Notes under the pieces: model-generated | Databases searched by the model: none | Told to the model about the DNA's origin: nothing | The model's input: only the letters and a program-made list of their open reading frames with translations | Translations under genes and position numbers: made by a program | Shown: in pieces, positions 25,365 to 36,132 of the stretch | How positions within the stretch are numbered: position 1 is the stretch's first letter | Layout: each line of letters starts with the position of its first letter | NCBI GenBank assembly: GCA_030062745.1 | Contig: CP099842.1 | Coordinates: forward strand, 26,011,822-26,075,821 | Source of the DNA: Capitulum mitella | Lineage: Eukaryota > Arthropoda > Thecostraca > Pollicipedomorpha > Pollicipedidae | Length of the DNA: 64,000 bases | Direction: 5' to 3'

Positions 25365-25541
25365 TTACGGGTGGTACACCGTTCTAGCCTTTTGTGCGAT
25401 CGACTCGTCAAGCCTAAGGATCCTGTGCTTCGAGAAGAGGTACAGGGCGCTGTGTGCAAGTTCTCTGGCAAAGGCAGCGTCATCTTCATCAGTGAGACGG
25501 TTAAGCCTCTCAGTGTTCGCCTGAAGGACCAGTCTGCGGAC
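25365..25541 (-). CDS. Candidate 3'-terminal coding exon of an unidentified gene
   Basis: After a plausible acceptor (GGTCTTTAG, AG at 25543-25542) a phase-0 frame of 58 codons runs to a TAA. It has no start codon. Its protein is highly protein-like and helical: it includes ERLNRLTDEDDAAFARELA and HSALYLFSKHRILRLDESI, and ends RTVYHP. An alternative acceptor (CCGCAG, 8 nt further in) is possible but gives a different frame. An AATAAA follows about 200 nt after the stop. I do not recognise the family, and no upstream exon could be assigned with confidence. The rest of the gene should lie to the right on the minus strand, in 25.6-28.9 kb. Confidence 0.42.
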   Translation of the reverse strand, partial: VRRLVLQANTERLNRLTDEDDAAFARELAHSALYLFSKHRILRLDESIAQKARTVYHP

Positions 25542-25599
25542 CTAAAGACCGGGCGCATGGACATTTCGGCCCCAGCCCTTAGTGAATTCCTTATTGCTT

Positions 25600-28500
25600 A
25601 GACTTAGTTCCAATGGGATATGTACTTTTGCGGTTTGGGGTGACATTAACATTTGCTGTTCGTTTACGACGCAGAGGTAAGTTCCAATAGGTGTGCACTT
25701 CGGTCTTTTAAACTAGTGGTTCTTGAATGCTTTTTTGTCATCTAATGCCTCTTTTTTAGACTTTTAACTGATTCACCAATAACTTTCTGGCCGAAAACAC
25801 GAAAAATGGTGCACAAAATTAACGAAATCAAGGACAACCTCTGCACAACGCAGATAACCGGCATGAGATGAAAGCAGACATGCCAGTAATGCGGGTCAGA
25901 AACCGACGACGGAGCAGGCTTTGGTGCTGGAATTGCTGGGATCACAACTGATGGAATCACATTGCTGGAATCACAGTTTTCAGCGACTGGCTGGAAAGAC
26001 GGGGTGTACTAACGTAATGTTCTCAGCCCTTTTCATGCATCGAAAAGACGCCTGCCTGCCCGTTTAATTCCTTCAACAAGGTCAATATGAACGGCATTTC
26101 TAGCGCAAATTTTTGCCGTACACTTATCATATTCCTACTTATCACTTGGCTTAACTTCAAGATGAGCAGATATTGTCGTATATCAAGTGCCACTCACAGC
26201 GTTTGCTTTAAGTCATGCATGCCTCTACTAGTATTTATATGCACATACCACCAATCACGCGCATATTTTTGCAACTGGCGCCTTCTTATGCTTGTCTGTC
26301 ACTGATCCCACTGACGAAAGCATTTCAAGTTGTGCCGAAACATTTGAGGTTTAACAACATTAAACCCTTTAGACTCGCGCACAATCCGAAAAAAACTTAT
26401 GAGTCCCTTTTACGCCATCTGCAGCCATCGGCTGAGCCTTTTGGCAATCCCAGATAAAAAATATTTACCTTGTTGAGGTCTTCCCCGTCTTTCGTTTACT
26501 CATGAAACCTGACGGGCGTCGGTTGATGATGTTTCATTTCTCGACCAATGCCGTCGCCACAACCAAATGTGACGCCACTTATCAAACCGTTTCCCATTGT
26601 TACTTCTGCATACAAGTAGTACGCAGTTTGTGCTGCCCGTTGCGCCAGCAAATACTTCCATTCTTTCGTCCGCTCCGCCTGGCGCTTCAATGCTGATTTG
26701 TCTTCGTTCTGTTCGCTATTCATTTTTTCCATTTAGATGTTGAGTTTGTATTATTATTTTCGCACTGGCATGCTCTCTACTATGTGGAAAAACCAGCCGA
26801 ATAGCAAATCAACATATCGCATGTTCCCAATGTTGAAAAGTTCCAGGGGCTGCGCCCCTAATCTGAAAGCTGGAGGAGCTGAAGCCCCCTGGCCCCGTGT
26901 TTACCACGCCCCTGGATGTTAGTGTAATGTATGCTGTTTGGCGGACCGTGTTTACGTTTGTGAACGTCGCCAGACGCAGTGGCACTCGAACCACGGCGCG
27001 GCCGGCGGGCCAAGATGACCTTGGCCGGTGACCTGACCCGAGCGGCCGCTCGTGACCCGATCGGAAAGCCGGAGGCAGACACTGCTAGCGACCGTCTACG
27101 GCATTCGGTTTCGTGTGTTTTTCCCTGGTATGCTATTATCTACTTTGTTCCGTCTCAGCGTGGATGTTTGGTTAATACCACGTTATGTTGAAATCAGCTT
27201 GACAGTCTGTTGTTGAACAACAGGAAGTGAAAATCAAGGAAGCGAACCACATCGCAGTTGCAACAGATGTGTACGAACGGTTGCAATCATCCTGGCACAG
27301 TGTGGTCTGATTTTCTTTGGACTTACAAATATGGCGTGGAATCGTGGACATCTCGTCCTTGCCGGACGGCATGAGGTCCAAACTGGAGGATATTTCCTGG
27401 TCGTTTTGGTCCTCCAGGCGTTGCGTGCCGATCCCGCACGCCACGCCACGGCCACGGTAAGCGGCGTCACAAACGCTGCTGCATCGCCACCTGCTCCCTC
27501 GCGCCGCCGGGTCGCGGCAGTTGCGGCGCAACGTGTCGGGGCCAGCAGCTGTCGCGGGCAGACTTATTGAGTCGGCTGGGAGTTATGGAATGGGACGCGA
27601 TCGAACCGAGCCAATGATGCGGCACGAGTTCATTGTCAGCAGATTTCCGGACGTTCAGACCTCTCTCCGTCTCGGGACGTTAGAAAGTTGACGTTGAAAT
27701 TAGCTCGTTAAATGCTGAAATTACTTGACGAGATAGCAATAAGAAAAATATTTCTCATTGGACTTTGCAGCCCATCAGTAATTGCCACCTACATCAAGCT
27801 CGACCGTGAATATTCCTAATGCTTCTAGTTGTACGTGCGCTTATTCAGGACGGCGGCCGCAACGAACGTTTTCGAGTCATTTCTGTGCATTGCCACCGGC
27901 AAAATGCTAAATTTTCCCCTACGCTACAAGGGGGGAGGGGAGGGCAGTTGCCCCCGCTGCCCTGTTGGTGGTGCCGCCGCTGAAAGCACCAGGAACAGTT
28001 TACGACCCTTCGCGCGCCTCACAAAACCAATATGCATCTCATATCCCACGTGTTTCTACACCAGTCAGATCGTCTCTAGCAGCTTCTCGGTTTACGAAGC
28101 CCGGTATTTCGTCAGCCCGCAGCGCCCCTCCCCTCTCCCCCACCGGCCCGGTGTACGTCGGGTCGGGCAGGTGGGTTATCCGCTCCGTTGGCACTCAATG
28201 CACCACGCCGGCTCATGAATGACGTCAGCAATGGCGCGACAGAGCAGCTGACGCCGGGCGTGGAAAATCCCCGGTTGAGACACCAACAAACGCTAAACGT
28301 CGGTCCCTTGCGGGATCAAATCGACCTCCAGGACGATACGTGGACCATAGCATTGGATGGGAAGCAGCTTTTCAGACGCGACTGTGTTCGCGTGCTTCTT
28401 GCCTTGATAGGCTCAAACGTTCCTTCCCTTGGAATCGGCACATTATTTGTGGTAATGACGGAGAAACCATGAACGATTCATTTCTCCGGTCCGGACAACA

Positions 28501-28980
28501 GTGGAAATCAGTGCCAGTTCCAGCCCGTGCCAGTAACAAGACGAGTGTGCCTGGACATAAACAGCGGAACGTTTTAGAGTAGAGGAAGCAATTTCCTCTA
28601 CCTGTTCATTTTAATGCAGTGCTATAACCCCAAGGTTTAATTTTCCAAATTACTACGGGGCAGCTGCTCTACCGCTAAGCAGCTCCGCATCCGTTTCTCT
28701 TCCTTGCCTTCCACAACCCTCGATGATGATCTAAGCTGTACACTTTCTCTACAGTCGTCTTACATCCACATCTCGCAGCAACGTCAGTTGCCTGTGCGCA
28801 GCGACACGCTGGAACATCGGAACGGGAAGTCCGTCGCCGATACGAGGAGCCGCGCAATTTCGTTGAAGCTTGCGATGCCTCGGAAGTCAGTGAGTCATGC
28901 AACACTTGGTCAGCGCTGTTCTCGGCTCGGGCCGCTATCGCTTGGACCTTCCGCCAGCAAACTGCGCAAGCTATTCCTCC
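25600..28980. other. Non-coding stretch, may hold introns of the 25.4-kb gene
   Basis: No exon can be assigned with confidence. A minus-strand ATG frame at 26496-26732 (start MEKMNSEQNEDKSALKRQ) is weakly protein-like. GC-rich pieces occur near 27.0, 27.4 and 27.9 kb. Phrases such as GGGGCTGCGCCCC (26.84 kb) and GGGCAGTTGCCCCC (27.94 kb) look like decayed transposon ends. Confidence 0.3.
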
Positions 28981-29101
28981 CGCCGACACCGCGCCTGCTC
29001 GTCAGTTCGTCTGCGGCCGCCGTTTGGACAGCGCGCCACGTGCCCGCTCCGCTAGCCGTGATCGCTGCCAGACTGTGACCAGAGAGAGATCGTTCGGGAT
29101 C

Positions 29102-31327
29102 ATGTGGTGCACCGCGATTGTCGCGGCGACGCTCGTGGCGCTCTGTCACGGCCAGACTTCGCCGCTGCTGAAGCCGTCCGACGGCGAGCTGCTTCATCTG
29201 AGCAACTTCGGCGCCGATATTCCGGACCCCAGCCGGCTGCACGTGCGGGACGCCGCCGGCCTCTATCTGGCCAACCACTCGTCTTCGGCGCGCCAGTGGC
29301 GGCACGAGCAGCGGGGTCACCTCCTGCTGACGTACGAGCCGCAGTCGGCCGGGCCGGCTGAGCGGCGCCGCTGGCTCGTGCGGGACCTGGAGCGCAACGA
29401 GACGCTGGCCGAGCTGCCGGCGGCCGGCGCGGCGCCCTGGCGCCAGCACGCGGCCAGGTGGAAAGTGGCGGACTGCGCCGGCCGCCCGGCCGCCAGTGCC
29501 GCCCGGCTTTGGCCGGTGGAGCGCCGCCGCCGCCAGAGCGAATGCTCGACGCTGACCTGGCGGCTGGTCGGGTTGAGCGGCCGGCACCGGCAGCTGGCGC
29601 CGCTGGCCGGCCGGTACCGCGTCTCCCAGCAGTACCGCGCCGGCGCGCCCGTGTACCGCTCCGACGCCGGCGCCGAGTTGTCGCGTGTCGTGGACGGCGC
29701 GCGCTCCGGCTGGGTGCTCCGCTCGGCCGGCGGCGGCCCGCCGGAGCTCGGCGTGCTGGACGAGTTCGCCGACCGCGTCAACTGGATCCGCACGGAGCGG
29801 CTGGTGGCCGCCAACCTGCCCGGCAGCGAGTTCCGGGACCGGCTGACGTTCCTGTTCGAGCCGGCCGGCTGGGCGGCCGGCGACGCCGACTTCCAGCTGG
29901 CTGACCTGGACGGCTACAGCGCCGTCTCGACCCGGCCGGACCGCTTCCCGTGGATGCACGAAACGCTCGCCGAGGCCGACCGCGACTTGCACCGGCTGGC
30001 GTACGGCGCCGCGCCGCCGGAGGGCGCCCGCGCGCTGGTCTTCCTCTTCAACTCGACGGCGGTGCGCGGCGCCGCGGTGGAGGCGCGGCTCGACTCGCCG
30101 CCCGTGCGGCTGGCCGGCGACGGCTGCGCGCTGCTGCGCCTGCAGAACCAGGGCCTCCGGCTGACGGTTTCGCTGCGCGGAGACGACGGCGGCGACACGG
30201 AGCTGCTCAGTCGCACCTCGATCAGCAGCTGGAGGGACGTGGTGGTGCCGCTGCCCGGCTCCGGACGGCTGCGGCTGCGCGCCGACCGGCCCACCGTCAC
30301 CAACGCCCGGCTCGTGCTCAGCCAGGTGCTGGTCTTCAACGAAACCTGCGACCGGCTGCAGGGGCGCACGACCGCCTGCGCCGCCGACAGCTGCCTGAAC
30401 GGCGGCAGCTGCGCCAGCGTCACGCTCAAGCACCATCTCTGCTTCTGCCGACCGGGTTTCAGCGGCGAACGGTGCGAGCGCCGCGTGCAGTGCGGCCCGC
30501 CCCCGGATGTCGGCGGAGGCGAGCTGACGCACCAGTCTGGCCGTTTCTACCTGGACCGCGCCTACTACGAGTGCAAGCCCGGCTACCGGCTCGCCGAAAC
30601 CACCTTCGGCTTGGCATGGGCCACGTGCCACCACGACGGCACGTGGGTGAACGCGCCGCGCTGCGAGAGGGACGGGCAAGTGGGCTTCTTCCGGCCGTAC
30701 ATCACGTGCCGTTTCGAGGCGTCGTGCGACGGCTTCAACACCGACGTTGACAATGACTACAACGTGGAAACGGACGTCGCCTGGCGCAGGGACAACAGGA
30801 TGAAAACGTCCAAGTACAAGGGCTACTTCCTGACCGTGTACAAGCCGGAAGGTCCCGGCCTGAAGACGGCCCGCCTGCGCACCCCGTGCGTCGGCCTGCG
30901 TCAGCCCGGCTGCCTGCGGCTCGACTACTTTCTGACCAACGCCACGCTGAAAGTGCTGTCCGGACGATCGGGGCTGCCGGTGTACGAGTCCACGTCCACT
31001 AGCGTGGAGAGGGTGTGGGGCGGCCCGGTGTCAGCGCTGATCCCGCTGGCGCCGCAGAGCGGGCCTGTCGAGGTCGAGGTCCGCCTCTCCCGGAACGAGT
31101 CGGAGGCGGCCGTAGACACGCTCCGGGTGTACCGGCAGCAGTGCAGCCAGCTGGCCGACCAGGAGGAGGATCCGGACCCGGTCCCGTCGCCGACTTGGGG
31201 CCCGGGCCAGCCGCCCACGGAGGGGCCGGCTCCGGGCGAGGACGTGACGACTCCGTCCGGCGCGGCCGCTGTAGTGGCCGGGCGCGTGCTGTTGGGTCTG
31301 GTGCTGGTGGGAGCTCTTTTTCAATGA
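29102..31327 (+). CDS. Secreted or surface-anchored EGF-sushi-MAM protein, intronless
   Basis: The protein has 741 residues. I chose the ATG at 29102 because it opens directly with a signal peptide (MWCTAIVAATLVALCHG); the frame is open further upstream but without an ATG. Residues 20-420 are a large Arg/Ala-rich ectodomain with no clear match; its last part (about 325-420) resembles a degenerate MAM/jelly-roll fold. Residues 426-458 form an EGF-like domain (six Cys, SCLNGGSC and CFCRPGFSGERC). Residues 464-521 form a sushi/CCP domain (CGPPP, YYECKPGYRL, GTWVNAPRC). Residues 536-681 form a MAM-like domain (CRFEASCDGFNTD, GYFLTVYKPEGPGLKTARL). A Pro-rich stalk and a hydrophobic end with no cytoplasmic tail (AAAVVAGRVLLGLVLVGALFQ) suggest a GPI-anchor signal. 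Its role is probably adhesion or matrix binding, by inference. A TCAGTT initiator-like motif lies near 29002. Confidence 0.72.
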   Translation: MWCTAIVAATLVALCHGQTSPLLKPSDGELLHLSNFGADIPDPSRLHVRDAAGLYLANHSSSARQWRHEQRGHLLLTYEPQSAGPAERRRWLVRDLERNETLAELPAAGAAPWRQHAARWKVADCAGRPAASAARLWPVERRRRQSECSTLTWRLVGLSGRHRQLAPLAGRYRVSQQYRAGAPVYRSDAGAELSRVVDGARSGWVLRSAGGGPPELGVLDEFADRVNWIRTERLVAANLPGSEFRDRLTFLFEPAGWAAGDADFQLADLDGYSAVSTRPDRFPWMHETLAEADRDLHRLAYGAAPPEGARALVFLFNSTAVRGAAVEARLDSPPVRLAGDGCALLRLQNQGLRLTVSLRGDDGGDTELLSRTSISSWRDVVVPLPGSGRLRLRADRPTVTNARLVLSQVLVFNETCDRLQGRTTACAADSCLNGGSCASVTLKHHLCFCRPGFSGERCERRVQCGPPPDVGGGELTHQSGRFYLDRAYYECKPGYRLAETTFGLAWATCHHDGTWVNAPRCERDGQVGFFRPYITCRFEASCDGFNTDVDNDYNVETDVAWRRDNRMKTSKYKGYFLTVYKPEGPGLKTARLRTPCVGLRQPGCLRLDYFLTNATLKVLSGRSGLPVYESTSTSVERVWGGPVSALIPLAPQSGPVEVEVRLSRNESEAAVDTLRVYRQQCSQLADQEEDPDPVPSPTWGPGQPPTEGPAPGEDVTTPSGAAAVVAGRVLLGLVLVGALFQ

Positions 31328-33230
31328 ATGGAGCAACACACTGCTGACCTGAGAGCATGGGAGACTTTTGATTGCTTTGTGATGCATTGTTATATGGTTG
31401 AATGAAAGTGGTTTTACCACGTTTGTTTGCTTTTTAGTGGCCTGAGAACAGCCCGGTCACAAGACGATACAGTAGGACATGTCTGTTATTCACATTAGGT
31501 GTTACATATGATTAACTGTAGTGTGTGCATCCTTCCAACCTCGAAATACATGAACTTTTATTAACACCGACGTTTGTGCCAGGCTTTGAAATATCTTTTC
31601 CTGGAAACGATGAAATCGCGCGAATGGGGGATACAGAAGTCATATCTGTACGGAATCTGCCACAAGGCTTTCATTGATCGAGGGACATGGGAGGCCCAAC
31701 TTCCCCGTTTGTGCAAGCTATAGGATTACGATGGCGGGTGTACTGAACGATGGAATTAACAATGAATTTTCCAAAAACGACATTAGGTCGCATCACGGTT
31801 TTTAGTTCAAAATGAAACGTAAGGATGGAAAAAAGAAAATAAGTAGATTGCAACGCACCTGTTCCGTAAGTTTATGAAATTCCAATAGGAATCTATATAC
31901 CCTATAAATATGCATATATATATGTACACATATATATGTCTATATATATATTTGTTATATATAACATGTATACAAGTTATTTATGTAGCATAATACATAT
32001 ATATATACATATGCATACATTTTATAGAATTTCCTTGACATGGTAATCTGCGCTGAACGTCTGCTTTTGCGGCACCACGTGCAGTCCGTGAGGCCCGGAG
32101 AATTCACTGCCCCCCCCCCCCCTCCTCTCAGACCTTCACCTCCTAGGACCTCCTCTCAAGGCGGCAAGATGGTATTTCCGCCCTGCCTTTCGCCCATACA
32201 CGGTGGTTTCAGGTGGTTGAGGGCATAAGTGTAGGAACGGGTGGGGCGGGGTGGGGCGGGGGGCATGGCCCCCACTTTTGGGAAATTTAACATCATTGCC
32301 ATGGGGAAAAACGTCTCTGTCCTCCCCCCCACACTTTTTGGATGTTCCTTCAGTCCTGGTTGAGGGTTGCGTGAGCTCGAAAACAGACTCGTCACGCCAA
32401 ATCAGATGCTCTTGATGTCATCCCTGCCCCAGTTCATCAGTTTCTTGCACAGCTCCACCCTCGCCTTCAGCTGTTCCCACTCAGTTTTGGCAGTGAGGCC
32501 CTCCTGTATGCGGTGTCCTAGTGAGTGCCGCATGTATCGGTATAGTCGTGGTGGGCACCTTGTAGTCGTTGCGAATTTTCACAACTTCGCAATCGTCACC
32601 CATTAAACTGAGAAAGCACGTGACTTGGTTATTTCCATGACCTCAGTGTATTGTCGGAGCTCTAGGACCAAATGTGCAGGCGTAGGGTGACAAAAGAACT
32701 TTTGAAGCACATTGTACGCATTGAAATTTAAGAACAATTTAAACGACCATTACGCGTTTTAATTTCAATTAATTGTGCACCGTCAAGCAATCCTGTGAGC
32801 ACCATGTATGCTAATGGAGTACTCGTACTGCGTACAGTTGTTGAGGTTGATTGGTTGGTTTTCGTTAAGGCGCACAACCATTTGGGCTGCGTTCGGTGTC
32901 CAATCTACACCATGCGTGTCACCAGTAGAGAGCAAAGTGCGTCGAGCTTTGAATTCACAACGTTGCTATCATGCGTTCGAATCTAATCATTACGTAAACG
33001 AGGACATAACTGTTGAGGAAAAGCCTCGGCTACGGGCCTGACGTCACTTTCAGTTTGGCACTTCCCAGAGATGTTGCTTACCAGAAAATTAGCAAGCCTT
33101 ATCTGGAACGAAAAATACAAAAATCTCCTTAGAAAAAAAGCTTTTAGGGGCTTATTGTCATCCTAAGATAAACTGACTTAGTTCGTAAGAGCAAGCATGC
33201 AAATTTTATGTTTCTCATATATTTACTTTT
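31328..33230. other. Intergenic, with AT-rich microsatellite and G/C-run fragments
   Basis: Holds a TATA-type low-complexity block (about 31,905-32,010), a C-run near 32.11 kb and G-rich sequence near 32.24 kb resembling decayed transposon ends. I see no gene. Confidence 0.4.
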
Positions 33231-33315
33231 GCGCATGCGCACAAGCTGCTTCCGCTGGAGACGGACGCCATTTTGAGTGGGACCGGCGACTTTCTGTTCC
33301 GTGTAGTCGGCGTAC
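33231..33315 (+). promoter_or_regulatory. Core promoter and non-coding first exon of the SR gene
   Basis: GCGCATGCGC (33231-33240) is a perfect consensus site for NRF1, the activator of many housekeeping genes. It is followed by ACGCCATTTTGAG (YY1-like) and a short GC-richer stretch ending at a splice donor, GTAC|GTGAGC (GT at 33316). The next acceptor on this strand that leads into coding sequence is the CTTACAG before the SR start codon at 36133. I infer a transcription start near 33.25-33.29 kb and a 2.8-kb 5' UTR intron. Confidence 0.5.
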
Positions 33316-35384
33316 GTGAGCATTTGCGTTAGCGGTTGAGCTACCTGCCGAAAAACTATCCATCGCTCATTGGTATGTGTGTTAGGGTTTTGATATTTGT
33401 ATAAAATGAAATGTGTGTTCCAACCATAAGTTATCGCGCACCTTAAACTGCACTGTGAAGTCGGAATTCCGGTTCTGGCACAAGGGTTCTTTGTTCCTTT
33501 GCGGGGAAATTTTGTGTTCATATACGTGGGTAGTTTTGCAGTAGTATACATGGGATACTTTCAGCATGCTTCATGAAGTCGTGACAAGGAAGTTGATAGT
33601 GTCATCCTTTTGTTTCATGTGTTGGGATCATGTTGTTCTCTCCCAGAGTAATTCTGTTTGTTTGGCATGTTGTTCTGCATATCTCTGTCAGGAAATGTTG
33701 CCAACAGAAGATTTGATAAGTTTTGCTTAACATTCTGTGTTTGATTCAAATGTTCCCAGGTTAGGTTTAAGGAAAGTATTAAAATCATGTGTCATATTTC
33801 ATGATGGTAAGTGTGATAACCTTAGTTCACCTTATTCTGCCATGTGCCCAGAATTTTTGAAAGCAAGGGCCTTGCTAATTGGATGCTTATGGAGCAGACT
33901 GCCCACCGAATGTGTAGACACGAAAATCAGATAAGAATGTTTCTGTTTCGAGGCAGACAGACAGAGGTGAATTGTCCATTATTTGAGCATACTATTATGC
34001 CAACATGCAAAGTATGGTAATCTTGATAAGGTTTGGTCCTGTGCACAGGTCTAAACAATTTGTGCAGATGTCCATGGTTGTCATTGACATGAAGTGGGAG
34101 GTAGTGCAGATGTTATTATCACTGCAGACTCCAGACTGTGGTGTAGACTGTCCGCCAAATGTATGGACACAAAAATCAGAACAAGTGGGGAAATGGAAGA
34201 AAACATATTTTCAGCAATCATGGACAGCAGAGTGATGTCTTAATGTCTTAATGTGATAGTCTTAATGTGACTAAGATGTGCTAGGTTTATCTGCTGTCTC
34301 CTAGGGCATGCCTGTGGCTAGTCAGGGCATAGTGTGTATCTTGGCATGTGTGTCAGCTGTTATCTAGCAATAGCAGGACTAGCTGCAATCCATTGCTGTG
34401 CAAACTGCACAGAAACATTATTTTGCTCATATGGAATGAGGTGATAGGGCTTGGGTGGGGTATGTGTAAACATGTCTGTGTTACAAGATGTTCATTACAA
34501 AAAGGTCATTATTACTGAGGCATTTACTTTGGGAGATGTTGAAATGATAAGGTTCAGCATAATTCTTGGTTGCATCCCATAAAGGGAGATCATGCACACA
34601 AGTTTCCCTCACCTGAGCATTTTGCACTTACTGGTGTACTCACAGGTTCCTGTTGGTATGCATTGTCAGGAACTGTGCCACACTGTCATAGTGACTGTTA
34701 TGATTGTTTCCTAATGCAAAAATGGTAAAGGTGTCCTAAGAAAAGAAAGAAAATGGTAAAAGGGACATAAAAAATTGTTTCAGATAAGTCTTGTCCATTG
34801 CCCTGTTTCTTCTCTACAAGTCTAGTGTGTAGTAACTTGTGGACTTCCTCAGATATGGCAGTGGAGAGATGCAGAGTTTGTTATTACCAGCATCAGAATC
34901 CTGTGCACAAAACATAAACCAGGCATGCTTCTGAGATTAAGTAACTGTGCCAAGCCAGGGGACACTGTTCAAGCTCCAGCTATGACCCAAATGGCATTCA
35001 TTCCCCTCTGCATCTGCATAGTTTGCAAAACAATGCTTAATGTGCCTGATCTTGTGTAGGTCTAGGCAGTGTGCCATGGGGTTTCAGTTAACCTAACTTC
35101 ACCCAGTTTCACTTTTCAGTATAAGGACCTGGCTGTACCTGCTGGACTGACAAGAGATTTTTCTCTAATTAGTGCACGTGCTTGAATTGATAGAAAAATC
35201 CCTTAACCTAGGTATTTTTCTCATACATCATTGCTGTCATATCTTGGTGCATCCATCAGAGCTGAATGGTGGACACCACAGCAAAACTCCCAGTTTTCTG
35301 TTCTCAAAATTTAAACTTAATGTAGGTTTGGAATGACATAGGAAGCTGCAAGTACCAGTGAGATATTAATATTGAGGCTAGTAG

Positions 35385-35386
<2 letters not shown>

Positions 35387-35430
<44 letters not shown>
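35387..35430. repeat. (AT)22 microsatellite
   Basis: An uninterrupted AT tract in the 5' UTR intron of the SR gene. Confidence 0.9.
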
Positions 35431-35433
<3 letters not shown>

Positions 35434-36132
35434 ATGGCTTGCATAGCACAGAAATTGGTGTTGGAAACCAAGTTGGTTTAGCTTAGCCCATATCTGGCAA
35501 GCTGTATGAAAGAAACCAGTTGTTTTTTTTTTTAAATATTGCATGATGCTAGTGAAGAGTGATACAACTGAGAATTTTCATTTTAGGTTCTTGAGATTGA
35601 TTTTTAGTAGCCTGGAAACATTGTGCCTCACAGACACAGCTTTTTCACACAAAGCACTACTAATGGAAAGAAGAATTTTCATTCGCATCAGTAAGTGGTG
35701 ATGCACCACCAAATCACCATACATATCCAGATGAAATCATGACAGTGAAGCCAGAATTCAGTGGCAGTCCCCACCTTACTGTTCTTTAGCCATGTGTCCA
35801 TGATCAGTAGTTGTTTGTGATGTGTGCAGAATGGCTAGTTGTGATCTTATTCCCTGTTGTTTACCTTTTGAAGAAAACATTGTTAGGGATGAGAAAGAGA
35901 AATATATCATTAACCCTTGTATAACTGTGTAGTTGTCTACCCATGGTGAGTCATGTTAAAGTGGAGATCACTGTGATGAATTTTCCCTGAATGAGGACAA
36001 TATTCCCATGTTTTTTTTATGTTTCAGTTAATGACATGGATTTTGACCTCTGCATTGTCTGACCGAGGAAGTAGTCTGCTATTCATGATCAGAAATGTCA
36101 TTTGTCTTTTTTCCACCTTACAGACTTTTGTC

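Noticed and set aside
24935-25564. 209-codon minus-strand frame
   Set aside because: It shares its right part with the better candidate exon at 25365-25541 but in another frame, and is less protein-like.
28910-30679. 589-codon minus-strand open frame
   Set aside because: It lies antisense to the EGF-sushi-MAM gene, is Arg/Ala/Pro-rich and has no domain; the plus-strand frame has a signal peptide and three clear domains.
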